The translations under genes were made by a program, and so were the position numbers. Below the pieces are notes generated by a model. That model was not told the origin of the DNA. It saw nothing but the letters and a program-made list of their open reading frames with translations, and did not search any database. From contig JAHZEF010000056.1 in the NCBI GenBank assembly GCA_019422005.1, forward strand, positions 1 to 5,437: a stretch of 5,437 nt of DNA. Reading direction: 5' to 3'. Origin of the DNA: Clostridiales bacterium (GTDB lineage Bacteria > Bacillota > Clostridia > Oscillospirales > Oscillospiraceae). Numbering within the stretch: position 1 is the first letter of the stretch; each line of letters opens with the position of its first letter. Positions 1 to 4,816 of the stretch are shown piece after piece.

Positions 1-1250
1 AAACGCTGCTGGCCAAGGCCGTGGCCGGCGAGGCCAACGTGCCGTTCTTCTCCATTTCCGGTTCCGACTTTGTGGAAATGTTCGTGGGCGTGGGCGCATC
101 CCGTGTCCGCGACCTGTTCCAGCAGGCCGCCAAAATGGCGCCGGCTATCATTTTCATCGATGAAATCGACGCCATCGGCAAAACCCGCGACACCCGTATG
201 GGCGGCAACGACGAGCGCGAGCAGACGCTGAATCAGCTGCTGGCTGAAATGGACGGTTTCGACCCTTCCAAGGGCGTCATTGTCCTGGCGGCCACCAACC
301 GGCCTGAGGTTCTGGACAAGGCGCTGCTGCGTCCGGGCCGCTTTGACCGCCGGATTATCGTGGACCGGCCCAATCTCTCCGGGCGCTACCAGACTCTGCT
401 GGTGCACACCCGCAACATCAAGCTGGCCGAGGATGTGGATCTGCATAAGATTGCCGCCGCTACTGCCGGCGCAGTCGGCGCAGATCTGGCCAATCTGGTG
501 AACGAGGCCGCGCTGCGCGCCGTCCGGCAGGGCCGGCAGGCCGTCAATCAGCAGGACCTTCTCGTTTCCTTTGAGGTCGTTATCGCCGGTACGGAAAAGA
601 AGGGCACCGTTCTGACCGATATGGAAAAGCGGATCGTATCTTACCATGAGGTCGGGCATGCGTTGGTCGCCGCGCTGGAGAAGCACGCACAGCCGGTTTC
701 CAAAATCACCATTGTTCCCCACACCTCCGGCGCGCTGGGCTACACCATGCAGATGCCGGAGGAAGAAAAGTTCCTCAATTCCAAGCAGGAGCTGATCACA
801 GAACTGGAAACCCTGGTGGGCGGCCGCGCCGCCGAACAGCTGGTATTCGGCATCCAGACCACCGGCGCGGCCAACGACATTGAGCGCGCCACGGACCTTG
901 CGAGAAAGATGGTCATGCAGTACGGCATGAGCGACAAGTTCGGCCTGATGGCCCTGACCACCGTGGCCAACGAGTATCTGGACGGCCAGGCCATGATGAA
1001 CTGTGCCGATACCACTGCCGCCCAGGCCGATGCGGAAGTCAAGGAACTGCTGCAGCGTGCATATGAAGCGGCACAGGCTGTGCTGCGGGAAAACCGCGGC
1101 CTGCTGGACGACATTGCGCTGTTTCTGCTGCAGAAGGAAACCATCACCGGCGATGAATTGATGGCGTTTGTCAACGCGGACAAAAACAAGCTTCCGCCGG
1201 CTGAGGCGGAAAATCCCGCCGACGGCGGAAACGACGGAACCCCCTCCTGA
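1..1250 (+). CDS. ftsH: FtsH ATP-dependent zinc metalloprotease, 5'-truncated
   Basis: C-terminal part (415 complete codons from base 3) of the membrane-anchored AAA+ protease FtsH, which extracts and degrades membrane and short-lived cytosolic proteins as a hexamer. The window opens inside the Walker A loop (the last bases of its Lys codon, then TLLAKA), so the membrane segments and most of Walker A lie upstream. Seen in order, numbered from base 3: aromatic pore loop MFVGVG (about 26-31), Walker B IIFIDEID (about 49-56), second region of homology with arginine fingers in RPGRFDR (about 110-116), zinc site HEVGH (215-219) and the third zinc-ligand region GAANDIERAT with its Asp near 292. The usual Ala of HEAGH is Val here, which keeps HExxH intact; I recall HEVGH/HEIGH variants in clostridial FtsH proteins. 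The tail is hydrophilic and ends DGGNDGTPS. Two stop codons (TGA TGA) lie in tandem, followed at once by a terminator. Family assignment is secure; the paralogue is not determined. Confidence 0.97.
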   Translation, partial: TLLAKAVAGEANVPFFSISGSDFVEMFVGVGASRVRDLFQQAAKMAPAIIFIDEIDAIGKTRDTRMGGNDEREQTLNQLLAEMDGFDPSKGVIVLAATNRPEVLDKALLRPGRFDRRIIVDRPNLSGRYQTLLVHTRNIKLAEDVDLHKIAAATAGAVGADLANLVNEAALRAVRQGRQAVNQQDLLVSFEVVIAGTEKKGTVLTDMEKRIVSYHEVGHALVAALEKHAQPVSKITIVPHTSGALGYTMQMPEEEKFLNSKQELITELETLVGGRAAEQLVFGIQTTGAANDIERATDLARKMVMQYGMSDKFGLMALTTVANEYLDGQAMMNCADTTAAQADAEVKELLQRAYEAAQAVLRENRGLLDDIALFLLQKETITGDELMAFVNADKNKLPPAEAENPADGGNDGTPS

Positions 1251-1255
1251 TGATT

Positions 1256-1291
1256 CCGGGGCCGCGGAACTGATCCGCGGCCCCGGTTTTT
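1256..1291 (+). terminator. Intrinsic terminator of ftsH
   Basis: A perfect 13-bp GC-rich stem (1256-1268 pairing with 1274-1286) with a 5-nt loop ACTGA is followed directly by five T. It starts 5 bases after the ftsH stop codon. This is a textbook Rho-independent terminator and separates ftsH from the next unit. Confidence 0.93.
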
Positions 1292-1338
1292 CCCGCCCGC
1301 ACCCGTCCCCCGCCGGGCGGAGCTTCCGGAGATTCCTC

Positions 1339-1367
1339 TTGCATCCGGGCCGGCAATCCGCTACAAT
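1339..1367 (+). promoter_or_regulatory. SigmaA/sigma70-type promoter for the mscS-cooT unit
   Basis: TTGCAT (1339-1344) and TACAAT (1362-1367) are separated by exactly 17 bases. Each differs from its consensus hexamer at one position. Transcription would start near 1374, giving a leader of about 29 nt before ATG 1403. The site lies just downstream of the ftsH terminator, as expected for a new unit. It is predicted from sequence only. Confidence 0.75.
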
Positions 1368-1402
1368 AGATACGGTATTTCACCGGAAAGGAAGCTGTCT
1401 TC

Positions 1403-2209
1403 ATGGATTTTGCCGCAATCAAGTCCTTTTTCGCATCCCTCACCCTGGAAAAGCTGACGCCGGCCCTGTTGATTTTCGTTGTCGGATACTTCGCCATCAA
1501 GGCGCTCACCAAGCTGTTCGACAGAGTGCTGGCCCGTTCCAAAATTGAAAAAACTGTACATGGTTTCCTCCGCGCTGCATTCAAAATCCTGCTCAATGCC
1601 ATCATGGTTCTGATGATTGTCAGTTCTCTAGGGATTGACGCGACCTCCCTGGTGGCAATCCTCAGCGTCGCCTCCCTGGCAATTTCCCTGGCAGTTCAGG
1701 GCGCACTGTCCAATGTAGCCGGCGGCATCATGATCCTAACCTCGCATCCCTTCCGGGTCGGAGACTGGGTGGAGATCGGTACCATTGCCGGAACAGTGCA
1801 GGAGATCGGCATGTCCTACACCACGCTGCTGACCGGCGACCAGAAGGAAATCTTTGTCCCCAACAATGAAATTTCCTCTTCCAAGATTATCAACTACACC
1901 ATGGCAGGGAACCGCCGCGTGGATTCCACATTTACCGCCTCCGATGACGACGCTGTGGAAGACGTCAAGACGGCGCTGCGCAAGGCCGCCATGCTGCCCA
2001 TGGTACAGACCGACCCGCCCCCCTTCGTGGCCGTCAGCAAATACGGCGACAGCGCCATCGAGTACGTCCTGCGGGGGTGGACATCCGCCGCCGACTACTG
2101 GGACGCCTACTACGGCATTACGGAAAACGTCAAGGTCTGCTTTGACGAAGCCGGCATCACCATGACATACCCGCATCTGAACGTCCATCTGGAATCCAAA
2201 TCAACCTAG
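1403..2209 (+). CDS. MscS-family small-conductance mechanosensitive channel
   Basis: Predicted 268-aa inner-membrane channel of the MscS family, which opens under membrane tension and releases solutes during hypo-osmotic shock. Length matches the short, E. coli MscS-like class (about 286 aa). Three hydrophobic segments are seen: TM1 about 18-36, TM2 about 60-77 and the pore-lining TM3 about 81-112, the last with the Gly/Ala-rich ISLAVQGALSNVAGG (94-108). The beta-domain follows with PFRVGDWVEIG (116-126) and VPNNEIS (152-158). The C-terminal alpha/beta domain ends in GITMTYPHLNVHL, which resembles the family's closing IPFPQ..VH motif. The ATG has an AAAGGAAG Shine-Dalgarno at 1387-1394. It is the first gene of a two-gene unit with the CooT-like gene 16 bases beyond its stop. 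No sequence feature shows which solute or ion it favours, so a link to nickel or CO metabolism is not supported beyond proximity. Confidence 0.93.
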   Translation: MDFAAIKSFFASLTLEKLTPALLIFVVGYFAIKALTKLFDRVLARSKIEKTVHGFLRAAFKILLNAIMVLMIVSSLGIDATSLVAILSVASLAISLAVQGALSNVAGGIMILTSHPFRVGDWVEIGTIAGTVQEIGMSYTTLLTGDQKEIFVPNNEISSSKIINYTMAGNRRVDSTFTASDDDAVEDVKTALRKAAMLPMVQTDPPPFVAVSKYGDSAIEYVLRGWTSAADYWDAYYGITENVKVCFDEAGITMTYPHLNVHLESKST

Positions 2210-2210
2210 T

Positions 2211-2216
2211 AAGGAG
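2211..2216 (+). promoter_or_regulatory. Shine-Dalgarno that fixes the GTG start of the CooT-like gene
   Basis: AAGGAG at 2211-2216 abuts an in-frame ATG (2217) with no spacing, which makes that ATG unusable. It lies 9 bases before GTG 2226. Starting at GTG gives a protein beginning Met-Cys, the N-terminus expected for CooT proteins. The ribosome site and the family hallmark therefore agree on GTG. Confidence 0.8.
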
Positions 2217-2225
2217 ATGAGATCC

Positions 2226-2417
2226 GTGTGCCTTTCCACCGCCTACCGTTTGGCCGATGACGGCCGCGTCCTGCTGGGCAGTTATATCTCAGAGGTTGCC
2301 GTCAGCGGCGACCAGATCCGGCTGACCACGCTGATGGGCGAGTCGATCACCCTGTCCGGCAGCATCCGGCATGTCGACCTGCTGAACAACGAAATTTTGA
2401 TTGACCCGGCATCCTGA
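2226..2417 (+). CDS. cooT: CooT-like small nickel-binding protein
   Basis: A 63-aa protein when read from GTG 2226, beginning MCLSTAYRL. The Rhodospirillum rubrum CooT, a nickel-binding accessory protein for CO dehydrogenase, is a dimer of similar size (about 66 aa) that binds nickel through Cys2. From memory of that protein, the shared pattern is: Met-Cys start, a polar turn (ADDGRV), a short strand with hydrophobic/acidic residues (SYISEVAV), then IRLTTLMGE, and a final segment with VDLLNNEILI that resembles VDLRSGVISL. All of these are seen here. Cys at position 2 is the only cysteine. The gene follows the MscS gene by 16 bases and so is probably co-transcribed with it, yet it lies about 460 bases upstream of cooS, supporting a role in nickel supply to that enzyme. 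Members of this family have also been annotated as predicted RNA-binding proteins. The family call is fairly firm; the function is inferred. Confidence 0.75.
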   Translation: MCLSTAYRLADDGRVLLGSYISEVAVSGDQIRLTTLMGESITLSGSIRHVDLLNNEILIDPAS

Positions 2418-2424
2418 CGTCCTG

Positions 2425-2452
2425 AGGCGGACCGCTGTGCGGCCCGCCTTTT
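2425..2452 (+). terminator. Probable intrinsic terminator of the mscS-cooT unit
   Basis: Arms 2425-2435 and 2439-2449 form an 11-bp stem with one A:C mismatch and a TGT loop, followed by a short run of T (2449-2452). It begins 8 bases after the cooT stop. The T tract is short, so termination may be partial. Confidence 0.7.
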
Positions 2453-2656
2453 GCTGTGCAGCCGCGGCGCGCCCCGCCGGAAACCGGCTTCCCGGCCGCC
2501 GGTTTCCCCGCGCCTGCGCGCCATGTTTTCCCATCCCGCCCGGGGGGATCCGGCTGCCGCGGCATTTTCCGGAAATTTGTCCGTTTTTTCGGAGTTTCAT
2601 ACAAAAAAATGCAGAGAAAATAGACGATTTTACATTGCGGAAAAGCCGCCTTTCGA
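2453..2656. other. Non-coding interval between cooT and the cooS promoter
   Basis: No convincing gene on either strand: the open frames here lack ribosome sites and have arginine/proline-rich, low-complexity compositions. The left half (to about 2560) is very GC-rich and holds a strong hairpin. The right half (about 2563-2640) is AT-rich, with a 10-bp palindrome TTTCCGGAAA (2566-2575), a TCCG-T6-CGGA inverted repeat (2580-2593), a run of seven A, and a small GCGG/CCGC inverted repeat (2637-2649) just before the -35 box. The AT-rich patch upstream of a strong promoter could act as an UP-like element or regulator site; this is inference. Confidence 0.6.
2466..2514. repeat. GC-rich imperfect hairpin (inverted repeat)
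   Basis: A perfect 10-bp inner stem (2479-2488 with 2498-2507, sequence GGAAACCGGC) encloses a 9-nt loop. An outer 6-bp stem GGCGCG/CGCGCC (2466-2471 with 2509-2514) is separated from it by an asymmetric internal loop. No T tract follows, so it is not a standard terminator. It could be a transcript 3'-end structure, a backup to the terminator at 2425-2452, or a copy of a dispersed palindromic repeat. Confidence 0.6.
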
Positions 2657-2685
2657 TTGACATTCCGTGTCGGAATTGCTAGAAT
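2657..2685 (+). promoter_or_regulatory. Strong sigmaA/sigma70-type promoter for cooS-cooC
   Basis: A perfect -35 TTGACA (2657-2662) and a near-consensus -10 TAGAAT (2680-2685, one mismatch) are separated by the ideal 17 bases. Transcription would start about 2691-2693, leaving a leader of about 187 nt before the TTG start of cooS. It is the best promoter match in the window. Confidence 0.8.
2662..2676. promoter_or_regulatory. Palindromic operator candidate inside the cooS promoter spacer
   Basis: ATTCCG-TGT-CGGAAT is a perfect 6-bp inverted repeat with a 3-base centre. It overlaps the last base of the -35 box and ends 3 bases before the -10 box. A dimeric repressor bound here would block RNA polymerase. 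It does not match the CooA (TGTCR-type), FNR or Rex sites as I know them, so no regulator is named. Confidence 0.5.
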
Positions 2686-2691
2686 ACAATG

Positions 2692-2878
2692 GTATGAGTA
2701 TGAGTCGTTTTGCGCGGTTTTCCCGACGGGAAGCCGGTTCCGGGGCCGCGCGGCACGTCCTGATTCCACGGGGGCTTCCCCTGGATTCCGCTCAGACGCG
2801 CCGCCCGCTTCCAGGGCGGCAGACATATGATTCCCTCACAATCTTTGGTCGATATAATTTATGTAGGAGGATATTACA
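2692..2878 (+). promoter_or_regulatory. Long structured 5' leader of cooS
   Basis: About 187 nt separate the predicted transcription start from the cooS start codon. The leader contains three main hairpins. The first is 2715-2724 with 2728-2736, a GAC loop and one bulge. The second is 2766-2774 with 2778-2784, CCA-(CG)-GGGG around a CTT loop. The third is 2800-2806 with 2814-2820, GCCGCCC/GGGCGGC, perfect. There is also a GC palindrome at 2745-2754. GATTCC occurs three times (2762, 2784, 2829). No T tract follows the hairpins, so this is not an obvious attenuator, and I recognise no known riboswitch class. A TATAAT at 2853-2858 lies near the 3' end but lacks a convincing -35. Regulation by RNA structure is inference. 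Confidence 0.45.
2865..2870 (+). promoter_or_regulatory. Consensus Shine-Dalgarno setting the TTG start of cooS
   Basis: AGGAGG lies 8 bases before TTG 2879, the ideal distance. No ATG or GTG in the same frame has a comparable site, and the first in-frame ATG lies far inside conserved sequence, so the rare TTG is the supported start. Confidence 0.85.
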
Positions 2879-4774
2879 TTGAAGGAATGGGATCGCTTAA
2901 CAACTGTTGAAGAGCTGGAAGCGGCAACCGCCAGTCTGCTGGAAACCGGCAAGAAGGTCGGCGCCGACTCCTGGCAGCAACGTGTGAAAAACCAGACGCC
3001 GCACTGCGGCTTCGGTGAAGCCGGCACCTGCTGCCGCATCTGCTCCATGGGCCCCTGCCGCATCACCCCCAAGGCGCCCCGCGGCATCTGCGGCTGTGAC
3101 GTCCACGGCATCGTCGCCCGCAACTATCTGCGCTTTACCGCCGGCGGCTCCGCCACGCACTCCGACCACGGCCGTTCCATCTGCCATACCCTGTATACGG
3201 CCCGGGACGGCGGAAACTACCAGGTCAAGGATCCGGAAAAGCTCAAGCGCATCGCCAGGGAATGGGGCATTGAGACCGAGGGCAAGGACATCTATGATCT
3301 GGCCCACGAGGTCGCTGAAACCGGCTTGATGGAATACGGCAAGCCCTTCGGCGTGCAGCGCTTCCTGAAGCGCGCTCCGGAGGTCCGCCAGGAAATCTGG
3401 CACCGCGAGGGTATCGAGCCCCGCGCCATTGACCGCGAGGTCAGCCAGTCCATGCACATGACCCATATGGGCTGCTCCTCCCTGCCCGAAGCGCTGATTC
3501 GCCAGTCCCTGCGCGCAGGCCTTTCCGATGGCTGGGGCGGCTCCATGATGGGCACCGAATTCTCCGACGTGCTCTTTGGAACGCCGAAGCCCGTGGATAC
3601 GGAGGCCAATATCGGCGTCATGGAAAAGGACATGGTCAACATCATCGTCCACGGCCACGATCCCAGCCTCTCGGAGATGATCGTTTTCTATGCGCAGGAT
3701 CCGGAAATGATCGCGCTGGCCAAGGAGCAGGGCGCCAAGGGCATCAACGTCGCCGGCGTCTGCTGCACCTCCAATGAGGTTGCCATGCGTCACGGCATCC
3801 CCATGGCCGGCAACTTCCTGCAGCAGGAAAACGTGGTGCTCACCGGCGCTTGCGAGGCCATTGTGGTGGACGTGCAGTGTATTTTCCCGGCTCTGGGCCC
3901 TCTGAGCAAATGCTTCCATACCAAATTTATCACCACTTCCCCCATCGCCCGCATGCCGGACTCCGACTTCATTGAATTCCACGAGGAGACCGCCGGCGAA
4001 AACGCCAAGGCGATCGTCCGGATGGCGGTTGAAAACTTCAAAAACCGCAAGCAGGATCTGGTAAATATCCCGCAGCAGAAGCAGAAGGCCACCGTCGGCT
4101 ACTCCGTCGAAGCCATCAAAAAATGTTTGGACGGCGTGACCAACAGCCATGTCGACGAGCTGGGCACCACCAAGCCGCTGATCGAATGCATCAAATCCGG
4201 CGTACTCCGCGGCGCCGTCGCCATGGTCGGCTGCAACAACCCCAAGGTCCGGCCCGACACTGCCCATATTGAATTGATGAAGAAAATGCTGGAAAACGAT
4301 ATCATCCTCATCGTCTCCGGCTGCTCTGCCCAGGCGGCGGCAAAGGCCGGCCTGATGGACAAGGAAGCCGCCAAATACTGCGGCGAAGGCTTGCGCCGTG
4401 TCTGTAAGCTGGTGGATATCCCGCCGGTTCTGCACATGGGTTCCTGCGTGGATATTTCCCGTATGATGGTGCTGGCCGCCGATATCGCCAAGGACTGGGG
4501 CATTGACATCTGCCAGGTCCCCGTGGTGGGCTGCGCCCCCGAGTGGATGAGTGAAAAAGCCGTTTCCATCGGCAACTATGTCGTGGCCACCGGCATCGAC
4601 ACCTTCCTGGGCGTCGATCCCTATACCAAGGGCTCCAGCGAAGTGGTCGGCCTGCTCCAAGGCTCCATCAAGGATTGGGTCGGCGCCAACTTCACTGTGG
4701 AGCTGGACATTGAAAAGCTGGGCGACAGGATGATCGAGGCCATTGAAGAAAAGCGCACGGCTCTGGGCATCTGA
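2879..4774 (+). CDS. cooS: Anaerobic Ni-Fe-S carbon monoxide dehydrogenase, catalytic subunit
   Basis: Full-length 631-aa CODH, which interconverts CO + H2O and CO2 + 2 electrons + 2 protons at a [Ni-4Fe-4S] C-cluster. It acts alone (CooS) or as the CODH subunit of CODH/acetyl-CoA synthase (AcsA); the neighbours in view do not decide which. N-terminal cysteines C43 and C51 fit the D-cluster shared by the two subunits; C52, C55, C60 and C71 fit the B-cluster. C-cluster ligands, aligned by motif to the Carboxydothermus CODH-II structure, are all present: H260 (GHDP), C296 (VCCTSNE), C334 (DVQC), C452 (VGCNN), C482 (SGCSAQ) and C523 (GSCVD). The catalytic Lys is K560 in APEWMSEK. The proton-path region reads THSDHGRSICH: a Ser stands where I recall a His (H99 in CODH-II). 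Spacing C60-C71 is about three residues shorter than in CODH-II. Translation starts at TTG with AGGAGG 8 bases upstream. cooC follows after 42 bases, so the two are co-transcribed. Confidence 0.97.
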   Translation: MKEWDRLTTVEELEAATASLLETGKKVGADSWQQRVKNQTPHCGFGEAGTCCRICSMGPCRITPKAPRGICGCDVHGIVARNYLRFTAGGSATHSDHGRSICHTLYTARDGGNYQVKDPEKLKRIAREWGIETEGKDIYDLAHEVAETGLMEYGKPFGVQRFLKRAPEVRQEIWHREGIEPRAIDREVSQSMHMTHMGCSSLPEALIRQSLRAGLSDGWGGSMMGTEFSDVLFGTPKPVDTEANIGVMEKDMVNIIVHGHDPSLSEMIVFYAQDPEMIALAKEQGAKGINVAGVCCTSNEVAMRHGIPMAGNFLQQENVVLTGACEAIVVDVQCIFPALGPLSKCFHTKFITTSPIARMPDSDFIEFHEETAGENAKAIVRMAVENFKNRKQDLVNIPQQKQKATVGYSVEAIKKCLDGVTNSHVDELGTTKPLIECIKSGVLRGAVAMVGCNNPKVRPDTAHIELMKKMLENDIILIVSGCSAQAAAKAGLMDKEAAKYCGEGLRRVCKLVDIPPVLHMGSCVDISRMMVLAADIAKDWGIDICQVPVVGCAPEWMSEKAVSIGNYVVATGIDTFLGVDPYTKGSSEVVGLLQGSIKDWVGANFTVELDIEKLGDRMIEAIEEKRTALGI

Positions 4775-4816
4775 CCCATGGATTCCCCGCATGGATACTG
4801 TTAAAGAGGTACGCGA

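Larger units (their letters stand above)
2482..2739. repeat. 13-bp inverted repeat pair flanking the cooS promoter
   Basis: AACCGGCTTCCCG (2482-2494) and its exact reverse complement (2727-2739) are 232 bases apart. Similarity extends a few bases further out with one single-base gap. The left copy overlaps the GC-rich hairpin and the right copy overlaps the first leader hairpin. No flanking target-site duplication is evident, so a mobile element is not supported. Both copies are GC-rich, and chance plus composition remains possible. Confidence 0.4.

Noticed and set aside
1293..1320. Second inverted repeat (CCGCCCG/CGGGCGG) after the ftsH terminator
   Set aside because: A 14-base loop and no T tract make it a weak structure in very GC-rich sequence; the hairpin at 1256-1286 already explains termination.
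2466..2820. CRISPR array or transposon in the GC-rich, repeat-bearing interval
   Set aside because: Repeats are few, short and irregularly spaced. There is no transposase, no target-site duplication and no spacer-repeat periodicity.
2289..2826. Overlapping minus-strand frames of 80-159 codons across the cooT-cooS interval
   Set aside because: They are low-complexity Arg/Gly/Ala-rich products of GC-rich DNA, overlap the cooT coding region and the terminator, and have no ribosome sites.
2694..2882. Small + strand open frame in the cooS leader, beginning at ATG 2694 and ending into the cooS start
   Set aside because: It would begin within a few bases of the predicted transcription start with no Shine-Dalgarno. 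The translation is Arg/Pro-rich with no recognisable pattern and spans the hairpins. An upstream regulatory peptide is not supported.
4777..4796. CATGGAT direct repeat between cooS and cooC
   Set aside because: Two 7-base copies 13 bases apart are too short to interpret. No hairpin or promoter lies with them, and the gap looks like an ordinary operon spacer.
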